DNA from: Gentiana macrophylla | Lineage: Eukaryota; Streptophyta; Magnoliopsida; Gentianales; Gentianaceae | DNA: 64,000 bases | Direction of reading: 5' to 3' | Assembly: GCA_026214975.1 (NCBI GenBank) | Contig: JAOBSW010001111.1 | Coordinates: 1 to 64,000, forward strand | Part shown: one piece after another, positions 12,546 to 24,782 of the stretch | Position numbering within the stretch: position 1 is the first letter of the stretch | Layout of the letters: each line of letters opens with the position of its first letter | The notes under the pieces: model-generated | What the model was told of the DNA's origin: nothing | Database searches by the model: none | The model's input: only the letters and a program-made list of their open reading frames with translations | Translations under genes and position numbers: made by a program

Positions 12546-14303
12546 TGTTGGAAATAAAATTTATGTTTTGATGATAATTCATCATATTTACTCAGTATAT
12601 TACCTTAACCTCATTGATGAAGTGCTGAAGCTATCTGTTATAGTGAAAAGCTAAAAGATGTCTAGAATTGAATGTATAGGTTTTACTAGTGTATGATATT
12701 TGTATAGGTTACATCAGACAAGCACTGTAATAGTTAGTGTGTCATAAAACTGAAAACTGGAAGTCATCTAGAAAACTGGAAATCAATAAGATAAACAAAC
12801 TGACTCAGACTACACCAATATAGAACTGAAGAAGATAAGTTATTTGAGGACACAAACTCGGTTGGCTTATTTAGAAGATTGAAGAAGCGAGGGTTCAAAC
12901 TCGATTAATGAAAGTGAGGTCACAAACTTCGATTATTGAAGGTTGAAGAACTGGGGGGTCAAACTCAGTTATAAAGATTACAAGTTGAGACTATAAAGTT
13001 AGACTTCAGGCAAGTTTGTGGTGACCTGAACTGACTTTATGGATCTTATATGAAGACCTAAGAATTATAAGGACAATGAATTCTTAGAAGTTAATTGCAT
13101 ATGGTGTACTCTGATTAAGTCAATTTATAATCAGATGAAAATTGAGAATCTTGATATTTGAAAAAGTGTAAAATCTCGATTAATGCTCCAAGTCGGTCAA
13201 AAGCCCGACAAATGATAAACACTGATATAAAGCGATAAGAAACTCAGTTTTATATGTCGATCATCAACAAACTAACGATGCGATCGAGCGTTTTTAAAGA
13301 AAGCAATTCTATTGGATGAAATCTTCGACACATCGAACGGTCACAAAATATAGCCGTTACAAGATGAGCGTTGATACAATTCGAATTCAAACAAGATGAG
13401 CGATGGACCTCACGCAATAAATAGAGGACTTTGCATCAAGAAGAGAGAATAATCAAGTGAACAAGAAGCATTTTGTGCATTAGTCATTTTATTCGAATTG
13501 CTATCTCACTATGCTATAACAAGATAATATCAACAATATCTTAAAGTGTTCAAACTACACATAATTTATCAAGAATCGAGACACTTTGAAGACCCACAAA
13601 CAATAATCAATTTATTGATTCTCAACCCAACTTTGATTCTACATCAAAGGTTTACCTTTGTGAAGCAAACCGGGAAGGTTTTGCCAAGGGCGATTGTCAC
13701 AATGATCGGGTAGATTGTGTGTTTGTGGTGATAGATGGTGAAGAGGCATATGTAACCCTTCAAGGACCAGTGTTCAAGCAATTAAAGAGCAGCAATTCTA
13801 CATGTTCTACATCTGTTTAGATAGTGAAGCTAGGATTAGCTAAGGACTATTGTTTATGACTTTTTGTAACATCTCATCTCAAGAAGTTCTAGTGGAATTT
13901 TCCTTCTACACACCATAGGGAAGAGAGGGTGACGGATTACACCACACGGAACCTCTATAATTCTTGTTTATTTACTTTACGCATTTATTTATTTATTTAG
14001 CATTTATCTACGATGATACGATAATTGATTGTTATACACCTCACAACTCACAAAGCGATATTCACGAGTCGAGTTTAGCACACTCACTTTCATATAGAAT
14101 AACAAGATCAAGAAAAAGGCTAAAACTATATCCATTTGCCGGTTGACTGAGTTTTGCTTAAGTCGGTTTGACTTAGACTCATTTCGATCGACTTAACTCC
14201 ATACAAGTTTTTAACCAACCTTAATTAGTTTAAAATCCGTTTTTGGTGACAAGTTTACTCACCCCTCCTCTAAACATGTGTTAGTCTTTCCAAGGGACCA
14301 ACA
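12546..14303 (+). repeat. 3' LTR of element C
   Basis: About 1.76 kb, TGTTGGAAATAAAATTTATG to GGGACCAACA. Colinear with LTR A, with scattered differences. A degenerate TATA box (AATAAATA) is at 13417-13424. Confidence 0.85.
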
Positions 14304-14356
14304 ATAACTGATTAACTGATGAATCATCAACAAAAACATAAATTTTATTTCCAACA
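14304..14356 (-). repeat. remnant of the 3' LTR of D
   Basis: On the minus strand this opens TGTTGGAAATAAAATTTATG, identical to the start of LTRs A and C, and stops after 53 bp where C begins. Confidence 0.75.
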
Positions 14357-14370
14357 ATTTCCCCCTTTTT
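14357..14370 (-). other. polypurine tract of D
   Basis: Minus-strand AAAAAGGGGGAAAT directly before the LTR start, as in A and C. Confidence 0.8.
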
Positions 14371-14509
14371 GATGAATTCAATACCCTCCTTAAAAGCAAT
14401 GCAAAAGATATGGACAAAATAATAATAAACACGAAGAACCAGAAAGCGAGTTGTTATTGATGATCTTGATTCTGAGAGAACAAGGTATTAAAATACAACA
14501 ATACATGAA

Positions 14510-17500
14510 AATGAAACTACGTTTGACTTCCTTTCCTTTCCTTGGTGGTTCCTTCAAATTTCTTGTCATTTTGTTTAGCAATTTCATTCAAGGAAGATTT
14601 GTTGAAGCTGCTCTCAATCCCATTAATATTTGCCTAGACATTCCATGAATTTGTCATATTGTGCTTTCCGAAAAACTTACTCTTGAACAATATTGCAAAT
14701 ACAAACACGATTTTTCTTAACTTTTCCTTTGGTAGCTATCTTGTTAGATCTTTGACAAACTCAGTCGGTTTGTTCAACTTTCTTTCGACTTCTTCTAGCC
14801 TACCGTTTCTTTCCAATTTGTTCGATTTATTCCAATAATGAACAAGTACTTCTGCATGATTAGAAAACTTTCTAAGGCTTGTTCTCTTGATTCACCTTCC
14901 TTTGTAGGTAGTTCTTTGAAAATGATGTAAAGTTGTGAATGCAAGCCATGTCTTTTCTCAGTTGGTTCAGAAAATTTCCCAATTAGCTTCATTTCTTCAT
15001 CATCCATGTCTCCTCTGGCTTTCCTGAGTTCAACCATTTCTCATCGATACTTTCAAGAACTTGAGAATTTCAATTTGCATTGACTTTTAAAATGTCCAGA
15101 CTTTCCCCTTTATTGACATCATCTTTATAAATCAAGCTTCTCATAAGAATTTAAGTGCAGTTGATTTGATGCCAATATGGTTTCTGCAACCACTTAGTCT
15201 TCATGGAATTTTCCTGTAGAAGCATCATATCATGTACATTAGTAACCATGACGTCCAATCTCTCTTGAGTCTCAGTTTTCCTAGCTTCTGTTTCAATGGT
15301 TGTCTTTCTGATTTCGATTAATGTGTCTTGACAATCAATCTTCACACTGTCTAGCCTCTTTTCCATATTAGATCTTTCATTCTTGTTTTCTTCCAATGAT
15401 TGCAACACATTTCAAAAGATGCCCATATCTTCATTTTGTATCCTCACAAGCTCATTGAAATTGTATTTAATGAACTCAGCTTGTGTTGGTATATCCTTTT
15501 CAGTTTCAACTTTCTTCTCTGTTTTGCCTTCGTCAGTCTCAGACGCTTTCTTAGCATCCCTCTTTTCTTTGGATAGTGGAGAGATGATATCTTTCAGTTT
15601 TCCCTTGTAATCTTCAGACTTCCTTCTCTTTTCAGATTGTCTCCTTATTTCATCTAGGGTGGTAGGATCGACCTCTCTTACTGGTGACAGTTGTACATCA
15701 AACTCATCATCAGTTCTTTCTCCTGCGTGGTCAGCTTCAGCTTTTGGTATCTCAAGAACTTCTCTGTCAGTCGGTGATTGATAACCTTCTTCATCTTCTT
15801 CTTTTCTTGATTCATAATGAGTCTCAGAGTCTGAATCATCACTTTCTTCAGAACTATATTCTTCTGATTTCTCTTCAGCAATACCTTTGTCTGCTTCTTT
15901 TTCTTAGAGATAGGCAAGAATCCCTTTTTGTAGATCAGGATCTCCCTGTGAATCATCATCATCATCATTATTATTATCTTTCTTTGACTATGAAGTTTCT
16001 CCTTTAGTATACTATTTCCAGTAACTGTTTCTTATTAGAGAATATCCATTACTCAAAAATTCTTGAACTGAATAGTTGAGATAGATGAGTAATATTGAAT
16101 AAATCAAAGAACCATTGTTCTGTGCTTTCCATGGCTTCTAGTTGATTTCTTTGATTTTTGAATGAGCTGATCTTCCAATGTTGATAAGCATGAAGTCTTC
16201 TACAGTCAGCTTCAATCAGTTTCCCAATATCGACAGAAGGATCAAGCTGGGTTATGATGTCTTAAGTTTCTCTAGGAGCTTCCAAGTTCGATTTAACTAG
16301 AGTCCCAAATTGTTCTTCGGTTTTCTCTAATTTAGTTTTGCTAGATTCCCCCTCAGCAAAAACTGGGATGATAGATGATTCAGTTTCAATAGTACATTGT
16401 TCATCAACATTCTCAATCTCAGCTTCAGCTACAAGTTCAGCATTCTATTTAGAACCCTCTTTTGATTCAGCTACTTGAAGCTTACTTGGTTCAGTTGTTG
16501 GTTCAGTTTCCAGTTCAGCAACTGGTTCCTTTTCTTCCTTAAGTTCATCAATTTTGTTTTGACTTTCTTCATGAGTTCATCACTGGTGATGACTTGTTGT
16601 GGGGCAAATTCAATCTCAACGACTTCTTTGACTTTAGGACCGAGAGGCTTCCAATTCTCTAGTTGATTCTTCGTACACAAGTCAGAGGTGACTTTTGTGG
16701 TGTAGATCTTTATTTAGCTATCAAGTTGAGCATTGCAATTACACCGAGTCCAATCAGTTCCACATCACTATCGTTTCCTCATCATCAACCCGGTTCTTAG
16801 GGTTTCTTCCCAGAGTGTAAACACGGTAGTGGTGGAACGAGTTCTTCAACTTCTTCAACTGATTCTTGAATGGGTGCATCTTCAGCAATGAATTTTGTAG
16901 GGGTTTCAGCTTCAGTTTTTGGTTTCTTTGTTTGACCTCCAGTTTTTGAAGTCACAGATTTTACTGGTGATGGTTCCTTGCTCTTCTCAGTTACTTCAAC
17001 AACTTTTGCTTCTCCAATGCTTCCAGCTTTCTCTTTTTCTCTTTCAAGATCTTCAAATGCTTCTTCTATGGTGACTTTCTTGGATGATCTTTTTCTTTTC
17101 TTTTTAGGTTCATCTTCAGAACCTTCAGCTTACCTTTTTCCAAATTTGTTCTTCTCATCCTTTACTCTCATTTTTCCATCAACAACTGCAGTTGATCTTC
17201 TCTCTGCAATTCCAAAATGATCAATGATCCTTTGTGCCATTAACACAAGTGTCTTCTTATGATAGAATCTCCCTATCTTTACATCAGTTTTCTTCTTAGG
17301 TAGATCAGATGATTGTGCTGCTATTTGGTCCAGAATATATCTCTACCAATTAAAGTTCTCTTCGAATCATATCACATACAACAAATCTAACATGATGCAG
17401 ATAGATTGCTAAAATTGCCTGCATTCCCAATTACACAATTTTCTAGCATCTTAGTCAGATAATTAAACTCAGGTTTGAGGAAACCTGTTGATCCTGACAA

Positions 17501-17882
17501 TGAGACATTCAAATCTCATTTAATTGCAATGTCCTTCCACTATTTCTCTCTTTGCTATTTGGATAATTTGATAGCAGAAGAGTATCCAGACTTCTCAAAA
17601 CCAAAGATATCTGCAATAAGGTTCTTAGTGACCTTAATTTCCTTTTCATTGACATTGGTTATGTAGACCTTTTCTTCTTCTAAGGTTGTCCTTTCAAACT
17701 CATAGAAATCTCCAATGCTTTCTACACAAACATTCTCTAGAGTAATATTGAATTCTTCTTCAAGACCTTTGCTTTTTTTTGATTTTGTTTACGATTTGCT
17801 TAACAAGGTCTAAATTACCATGCTTCTCAAGATATTGATCAGGTGAAATGATCAAACCGGCTTCAACTCTGGTGAAAGTCAT
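14510..17882 (-). pseudogene. third (post-pol position) ORF of D, broken
   Basis: Starts at the minus-strand ATG at 17882 and decays through stops and frameshifts. The N-terminal piece (17880 to about 17480) reads in one frame, with KIKKSKGLEEEF and then KVYITNVNEKEIKVTKNLI, a block resembling VNGKGVVITRKVIEHI in H. The middle is very rich in S, E, K and V (16400-17200). The C-terminal piece (14795-15037) has MKLIGKFSEPTEKRHGLH, the diverged equivalent of LIEKYSQPGDRKATL in C. Same family as the ORFs of A, C and H, and the most diverged copy. Confidence 0.65.
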
Positions 17883-17993
17883 AATTTCTGATTATGGGAG
17901 TGAATATTGAAAAATTTGAAGATAGAAATAATTTTTCATACTAAGGATTGAGCAAAAACTGAGTGTAAAGAATTGATAAGGATAATATAAGAG

Positions 17994-18001
17994 TATTTAT
18001 A
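17994..18001 (-). promoter_or_regulatory. TATA box ahead of the third ORF of D
   Basis: Minus-strand CCACCTATAAATACTC, about 115 bp before the ATG at 17882, followed by a C- and T-rich leader. Same layout as in A and H. Confidence 0.5.
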
Positions 18002-18813
18002 GGTGGTAGATTTGGAGATTGGAAATTTTTAGTGGGTTTAAACCGTCTTGTCATAAATCACATCAGGCATTGAGATGCAAAAAAGGTGGTGATTGGAGAA
18101 GATGGACGATTGAGATCTGTGTAGGGTACGACTTTTCTACTAAGTGTAGCTTTGTATCATTATATACAATTGATGTCTTTGTATCACGTTTGTAAGGGTT
18201 CGACTTTGATCTTATCATCATCTTGATCAGTCTTCAGTTGACTGTATCTCATTTTTGTTTTCCTGATCCGTCATTGACATCTCAGTTTTGAGGATGTCAG
18301 CATTCCATTTTTCTTTGGCAGTCAGTTTTCATCAGCAAAACAAATTAAGAGCTTTTTGGTAGCCATATCTATTTGGGTCCTTTTCGATTAGATTTTAGGT
18401 TAATTCTTAGGATGCCTTATGTTTCTTAGAATTAATCGCTTTTTGAGATCTTTCATTTTCTCCAAGCGATTTCATTTTTCTTACATATCTTTCTTGAACT
18501 TTTGACTTGGTAAAGTCAGTTTCACAAAATTTTGCTGTTTCGACTCGATAGTCTTTTTCTTGAAAATTTTGTGGGACTGAGTGATCATGGGTCCATTCCA
18601 GTCTTCATCAGTTGGAAAGAGTCTCCCTTTCCCCCGAATATATTATTCCATGAATGAGTGTCATTCTCAGCTGAATATGACTTTAATGTTCTATTGACTG
18701 ATCTCTGATCAGTTCTCTTTTTTCAGCCTTATGAGTTTTTCTGTAGAATATGTCAGTTTGCGAGTTGTCACCAACTGATTTTAAAGTTTTGTCAGTTTTT
18801 GATCAAGGTTGTG
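18002..18813 (-). other. spacer between gag tail and third ORF of D
   Basis: About 0.8 kb without readable domains. In a full element this place would hold about 4.5 kb of pol; none of its motifs occur here. Confidence 0.5.
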
Positions 18814-19531
18814 CTATGTTTTTGTCAGTTCTATCAATTTTATCAGTTTTCTGAGTTTCTGACTTTTGAGCAGCCAAAAACTTAGGTGCAACTGAACTAG
18901 GTATGAACTTAGAATTCTGTTGATTGTCAAACCATAAACCTGTTTTGTTTTCAAATGGGTTTCTTGGTTTGAGCTAAACATTAGGAATTGGATCAACTGA
19001 TGATTCAGTGATATTTATTACTTCTGTTATCTCATCAGTTAAGAAATTTTCCTGAGTTCCATTGTTATCCTTGATAAAATTAATCTCAGCATTTAATTTT
19101 AGAACTTCAACTTTCAACAATTCTTTTTTCTTTTTGACATTCTCATAATTCTTTTGAATTTCCTCTAATTCCTTTATGAGTATGTCAAAAGTTTCATTGA
19201 AATCTGCATTTCTACAATTGTCCACAGCAGTGTGACAATTGGATGTAGAAATATTTACCTCATGTTGTTTGATCGATAAGTTCTCAATTTCCGCTTCTTC
19301 ATCTTGCACTATCTTTTTTCCTTTACTTGATAGGGCATTGTCCTTTGCTGGTTCAACTCTGAAAAGAATGATTTCTTCATCACTTTCGATATAATCTTGT
19401 GCAGCAAGACTTAATGGTAAAATCTCAGAGTTCTCATTGTTAATGGTGTCCATTGAATTTTCAATGAGCGTCTCGATAATCTTTATTGGGTGTCGGCACC
19501 AAGAGCTGCAATTTTCTTTTGTATTCATCAA
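18814..19531 (-). pseudogene. gag C-terminal-like ORF of D
   Basis: The main open part is 18974-19531 (185 codons): acidic, with a coiled-coil-like stretch (ELEEIQKNYENVKKKKELLK) like the tail of Sirevirus gag. After a stop it continues to about 18814 with a GLWFDNQQNSKFIPSS segment. The N-terminal gag domain seen in H (57008) and the CCHC zinc knuckle are absent, so it could not form a normal particle. The call rests on position and composition. Confidence 0.5.
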
Positions 19532-19691
19532 ATCTTAAAAATGAGTAGTTAATTAAACTTACGAAGTGATCTTTGTGTATCCATGATGCGATTTTGAAAA
19601 CTTTGAAAACTAATGGAAATTGCTTGATGGCTAGTTACTTTAAGCTAAAGACTCAAAGCACTAACAACTTTTGATCACATCTTAAAGGAAG

Positions 19692-19720
19692 AAGCGCTCA
19701 CGATACCAATTGTTAGTATC
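19692..19720 (-). repeat. second PBS-like motif of D
   Basis: Minus-strand ACTAACAATTGGTATCGTG repeats the LTR-end/PBS arrangement (CCAACAATTGGTATCGAG) about 105 bp further into the element. Confidence 0.5.
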
Positions 19721-19802
19721 GGAATAGCTGATGACTAGTCACTTCAAGAAAACAAACTAATATTGAGATTCAACTATGGATTTCTTTGAATAGAAACACT
19801 GA

Positions 19803-19814
19803 CTCGATACCAAT
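19803..19814 (-). other. primer binding site of D
   Basis: Minus-strand ATTGGTATCGAG immediately after the LTR end ...CCAACA. Near match to the initiator tRNA-Met site TGGTATCAGAGC used by copia elements. Confidence 0.7.
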
Positions 19815-21015
19815 TGTTGGTCCTTTTAAAAGGCTGACACAAGTTTTGAGGGGAAATGGGTGAATAAACTTGTCCCCAAAAACTGAATCTTTAACCAGAT
19901 TAAGTTTCTTATGTTTGCTGAGTGTTTGATCTGATGTAATATAAACGATTATGCAATTAGTAAATGCGTAAGGTAAGTAAGTAAATAAGATAGAATTTAT
20001 AGAGGTTTCAGGTGGTGTAATCCTATCAATCTTCTCTTCCCTGTTATGCGGAGGAAAATTCCACTAGAATTCTTTGAGGTAGCTCGGTTACAAAAAGTCC
20101 TAAACTGATAGTCCTTGACGAATCCTTAACTTCACTATTTAAGCAACTATAGAACATGTAAAATTGCTGCTATGCAACTTCTTGCACCCTAGTCCTTGAA
20201 GGGTTGTATTGCCTCTTCACCAGCTCACCCTAAACACAGTCTTCTCATTTGAAGCTCAATTGTCCTTCACTCCTTCTTGGTCTTTTCATGACCTAAAACC
20301 TTTGATAAATTCAAAGTTGGACTTGAATCAATAACTATGATTCAACTTGTGATTTGAGCTTATTCTTATTGATGTATATGATTTGCTCAAGCTCTGTTTT
20401 TCTTCAACTGCTTGATCTTGTTGCTTCATTGAACGTTAGAGAAGACTTTGAAGATTTCTTGACCTTTCAACAAAGCATACATCAGGAGTTCTTATTAATT
20501 CACTTTCCCCTTTACTTGAATATTTCTCAATAGATTTTTTTGATCACCACACTTCTTCTTGTGTTAGTAGTGACCTATTTATAGGGTATTTCCAACGTTC
20601 ATCTTATTTGAATTTGAATTCTTGTAGCCGTTGGTGGTCCTACTTATTATGTTGAATGTCAGTGTCCATTCTGACAATTCTGTGTATCTAATAAAATTGT
20701 TTCCTTTATAACTGTTAGATCTTTCTTCAGGTTTTATATCTTGACTTGAATCGATTTTTACGTGGACTAGTCGGTTTTCGACTTTAAGAGCATTAAGCGA
20801 GTTTTACACTTCTTCAAAAACTCGTAATCTATTCTTCATCTAATTATAATTGACTTAATCAGTACAACATAACTTAGATAAATCATCTAAGATAACATTG
20901 ACCTTATATATGTTAGGTCTTCATAGAAGATCTATAGATTCAGTTCAGGTCATCACAATATTGCATGAATTCTAACTTTATAGTCTATGTTTTGGTCATC
21001 ATAAAATGAGTTTGA
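19815..21015 (-). repeat. 5' LTR of D, truncated
   Basis: About 1.2 kb of the R/U5 side of an A/C-type LTR on the minus strand, ending CCAACA at 19815. Its U3 beginning is displaced by element E at 21016. Contains a TATA box at 20576-20583. Confidence 0.75.
20576..20583 (-). promoter_or_regulatory. LTR TATA box, element D
   Basis: Minus-strand CCCTATAAATAGG at the same place as in LTR A. Confidence 0.55.
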
Positions 21016-22346
21016 TGTTGAAATAGTGTCCTAAACCCAATCGGGTTGGACCGGATCCGACCGGGCCGGATCATTTCAACTATTTCTTTATGTTTATACA
21101 TATATAAAATGGCTTTTCTGTTGTCATATATATGTTCTTTTTAAGAACCAATTGTGAATTGTTATATGATAACGTCCTTAGTATTAAACTGTGATAGAGA
21201 AACCATGATAGGTGATTATGGTTGATGAGATCTCTAATCACATTAATAAGTTTGATACTTAAATGTCTCTAGGCTGATGTACTATCAAACAGGGCATTGA
21301 TAGTATGAACAGGCTAGCACGTATTAGATGTCTTCTGTCTTTAGGGCAGGGATAGATCTCATCTATCGAAGTGTAGAGACACTTGGGTATGACGTGGACG
21401 TGTATTAGAGAATGCGTACGTTAGACTGACCCACTTACACGGATAAGTGTCACACTATGTGACGGTTGTGTAATTATCCTTTTGACCGGAGTCTTCATGG
21501 CATCACGGTGTGGATTGTCATGCTTTGACACTATTGAGGTTTCCCCTAGCCACGGGGCGATCATGCGGTAGTGATTGGGTATGATATTGAAGCATGCGGA
21601 GTATACATGATTGGTCGAAATGCGGGAATCGCGTATCCTATGATTAGGATTGAATATCGAAATGGCCTTCTTATAAGGAATGTCTAGCTCCATGAATCTT
21701 TGAAAAGTGGGAGTAAATGTGTTACTTGAGAGAGTTTGATATCAGTTATAAGATACGGTCGTTGATGTTTTGACACTCGACTAACGACCGTACGGATATT
21801 ATTACAGCGATAGGATTGTAAGTTACACGGTAACTGTTTCACATGAAAGGTAGTAGTCATTGCATTTGACTCTTCCGATGATTGGGGGTCACGGTGTGTT
21901 GCTAGACGCTATCCCATGATCGTTAGACATGAAGGGCATTTTCGTAATTTGCACATTGTGTCTACTGCCAACATATTCAGAAGCCTATCGGGTCACACAC
22001 ATATGAACATCGAGTCGGATTAAAATGTGGTTATAGATGATAACCAAATAAGGAAAGTTTATCTCGAGACTATAAGGGTTATAGTGGTAAATTAATATGG
22101 TGGTATTTATTTATTATGAATAAATTAAATACAAGATATTAATAATATTATATTAATTAAAGAATATTACGGATGCCAATTTATTGGCTAAGGTGGCGCA
22201 ATTTGTGTGTGTATAAGATACACTTGGATTGTGCAATTTAATTAATAGTGTTACCAAATATATTAATATTAGATATTGATAAATAATGTATATATGTGCC
22301 GGCGTGTGTTTGCACCAATTCAAATTGGTGATTCATGCACACCATA

Positions 22347-22350
<4 letters not shown>

Positions 22351-22416
<66 letters not shown>
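22351..22416. repeat. (TA)n microsatellite
   Basis: 66 bp of uninterrupted TA within LTR E. The minus-strand ORF made of IY repeats over it is an artefact. Confidence 0.95.
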
Positions 22417-22418
<2 letters not shown>

Positions 22419-22666
22419 TTTATTTGTGTAATATATATGTGATATATACACATGTGTAAATTGATTTATGGTAATAAGATAAATATTGTCAATATAAGAT
22501 CTTGACAATATCTTGGAAATATTCAATATAAGATATTGACAATATCCTAGATTTATTTAATATAAGATATTATAATAAATGAGATAAATCAATAAATTAT
22601 ATTTTCCTTATTTTATTGGGAAAATGGTTTTCTTCTCCTCCACACTATATGGGGCGCCACTTTCAT

Positions 22667-22674
22667 TATAAATA
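22667..22674 (+). promoter_or_regulatory. LTR TATA box, element E
   Basis: CATTATAAATAGAAGG, about 370 bp before the LTR end. Confidence 0.55.
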
Positions 22675-23042
22675 GAAGGTGGGTGTCAAGCTCTTTTGTA
22701 CAACACAATTCAAAGAACTAATAGTTCTTGTGTAAAATAGAGAGCATCATATAGAGAGTTGGAGAGAGGGGAAAAAGGCCGGTCTAGCAACCGGAGTTTT
22801 CCAATAGCAATCCATGATGGGATTCCGGCGGGCTGTTCGTGTGGACTAGTGGTAGAGGCCGAACGCTTGGGCGGCTCTATGCAGAACTACTCTCCTTAGA
22901 CGGTCAAAGCGTCTATCTTTTAGATCAACCAAGGTAACCACCGTCTACTAACTCGTTTGTTTATTGCTTAAACGAAGTCGATCTTGGGTCGATAGGAAAT
23001 AAATTTTAAATTTCGCTGCGTTCCCGCGTAGATTTCCTAACA

Positions 23043-23055
23043 GTGGTAGCAGAGC
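23043..23055 (+). other. primer binding site of E
   Basis: GTGGTAGCAGAGC right after the LTR end. One mismatch to TGGTATCAGAGC (initiator tRNA-Met). Confidence 0.75.
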
Positions 23056-24777
23056 GAGCTTCAAGCTTAAGAATTAAGCATGTTATTATGCGTAGTTAAT
23101 TTTATCGTTTAAATCACGTAATTAAAAGATGAAAGATTTTTTATTTGCAAAATTGATACATGAAAAGAAAAGAAGAAAAAAACGAGATCGAGTGGTGCTC
23201 GGCCGACTGGCGGCGGCACCACCACCGTGGCGGCCTGGTGTGGCGGCGGCGGCAAAGAGGCAACTCTTTGCCGGCCGTCGATTGACGGTCAATCTTTGGC
23301 GGCTCTCAAAATTTTTGTTTTGTGTATTTTGTGATTCAATATGGTTCATAGTTGTGATTGGTAATTCCCCCTTTGTTTAGTTGTGTCATGTGACTAACCA
23401 GTGGTTCAAATAGTTTGGGTCATTGGGATGCCACATGGCATTAAAAAATAGGCCTAGGCCCTTTCCAAATATTTGATTTGGGAAAAGGCCTAGGCCTAGG
23501 CCACTTCCAAATTTTTTATTTTAGAAAGTGGCCAGGCCTAAACCAAAATTATTTGGCCTTTCCAAATATTTGATTTGGAATAGGCCTAGGCCATTTTCAA
23601 ATATTTGATTTGTAAAAGGCGTAGGCCTAGGCGACTTCCAAAATTTTGATTTTGGAAAGTGGCCATGCCTAAGCCAAATTTGGTTTAGGAAGATGCCTTT
23701 TGGTTTAGGAAACCAAAGGCATCCCTTTTGATTACGAATCAAAAGGAAAGAAACAAAAGAGACATAATTTTAATTTTGATTTATTTTGTAATAGTTCTAA
23801 TTTATTAAAATTAAAATTTAAATCGTTTAAAATTAATCATTAATTTATTTCGATTAAAATCATTTAATTAATTAAATGTTAATTAGTTAATTGATTGGAT
23901 AAAATTATTTAATAGATTAAATGTTAATTGATTAATTAAGACGCAAGTAGTTAAATTTTAATTTTATCTTTTTCATAAGATTTTATTGTATGGATTAGAT
24001 ATAGTAGATATAATATGATTATATAGACCCCGATTGATCAGGGACTCGACCGATAGGATAGATGTGAATGATTTAATTTTCTGTTGGTTTAAAAATTGTC
24101 CTGAGCCGTTATGAAGGCGTAACCTAGTTTATTTTACGCATTTATCCCATTCCGTTATTTGCCCCTGTGTGCGGCGGGTGTATTTATTTTATTACATAAA
24201 ATTAAATGTAACAAGAATGGAGCAGAAGATGAAGACCAAAGAAAGACGAAAATAAAGATCCCATTGGAGAATGGAGCATTAAAGATCCTAATGGCGGTTG
24301 CAGCTACCTTTAGATTGTGACCCGCGTTTTCGTCAGTTTGCATTCGAAACCGCACCTAGGAAAAGTCCATGATCATACCGGTTACTTTACGCATTTATTT
24401 ATTTTGTGCTTGTATTTATTTTATGTGATACGATAGATGCATGACTAGGCACGATCTAGATAAATGTGTAGGATGTGTGTCTATAGAGATAGATATATTT
24501 GATGAGACCACAATTAAATTAATTAAGTGAATTAATTTACGTAAATACTTCCACAACAAAAATCAAGTCGGAATATTGTCTCCCAATATTATAGCGACGG
24601 TGAAGAGCCTTTGTTCGGATCAAACTGATCGGCCCTCGTCGGGAGTTGACCTACCACGGGTATATCGTCGTTATTGAGATATGATCGTATGAGATCTCAC
24701 GAATATTGGGTTATGACTTGACTAGAGTATTGCGGTGATTGGCCCTCATCAGGACCGTCTTATTCTAGAGGCAAGGG
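23056..24777 (+). other. leader of element E
   Basis: About 1.7 kb without a convincing gene. It holds a GC-rich GGCGGCGGC stretch (23200-23260) that makes an 83-codon ORF of low-complexity A/P residues, an array of short hairpins (23451-23746), an AT-rich block (23770-23960), and two copies of a GGCCCTCGTCGGGA-like motif (24625-24754). Confidence 0.5.
23451..23746 (+). repeat. array of short hairpins spaced by AGGCCTAGGCC
   Basis: Hairpins with arms such as TTTCCAAAT/ATTTGGAA (23559-23580) and CTTCCAAAA/TTTTGGAAAG (23633-23660), ending in a perfect 10-bp stem CCTTTTGATT/AATCAAAAGG with loop ACG (23724-23746). Spacers repeat the palindrome AGGCCTAGGCC. Confidence 0.7.
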
Positions 24778-24782
24778 GTTGA
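24778..24782. repeat. left TSD of Athila F (GTTGA)
   Basis: GTTGA immediately before TGTTAAGG; the matching copy is at 50159-50163. Confidence 0.9.

Larger units (their letters stand above)
11386..14303 (+). mobile_element. Sirevirus-like element C, 3' part
   Basis: Second plus-strand copy of the A family: end of the third ORF, polypurine tract and 3' LTR. Its 5' portion is cut off by B. The right end (14303, ACCAACA) is directly followed by an inverted fragment of the D LTR, so C seems to have landed in the LTR of D. ATAAC (14304-14308) would be the right TSD copy. Confidence 0.75.
14304..21015 (-). mobile_element. minus-strand Sirevirus-like element D lacking pol
   Basis: Reading leftward: truncated 5' LTR (21015-19815), PBS, a gag C-terminal-like ORF, a spacer, the third ORF, polypurine tract, and 53 bp of 3' LTR cut by C. 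No protease, integrase, RT or RNase H motif is present between gag tail and third ORF. About 5.4 kb internal instead of the ~9 kb a full copy would need. Either a deletion derivative or a non-autonomous family that keeps the third ORF. Confidence 0.75.
21016..23042 (+). repeat. 5' LTR of element E
   Basis: 2,027 bp, TGTTGAAATAGTG to GATTTCCTAACA, followed directly by a PBS. It contains a (TA)33 run and a TATA box. The ORFs on either strand inside it (21421-21693, 22238-22453) are chance frames. Confidence 0.75.

Noticed and set aside
15678..16007. 96- and 107-codon ORFs on both strands with M and H runs
   Set aside because: Produced by an ATC/GAT-rich acidic stretch of the decayed third ORF of D; simple-sequence shadows.
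22238..22453. ORF of IY repeats on the minus strand
   Set aside because: Produced by the (TA)33 microsatellite inside LTR E; not a gene.
23122..23380. Overlapping ORFs of 75 and 83 codons on both strands after PBS E
   Set aside because: Low-complexity A, P and R composition from a GGC-rich tract, mirrored on both strands; no domain and no conservation evidence.
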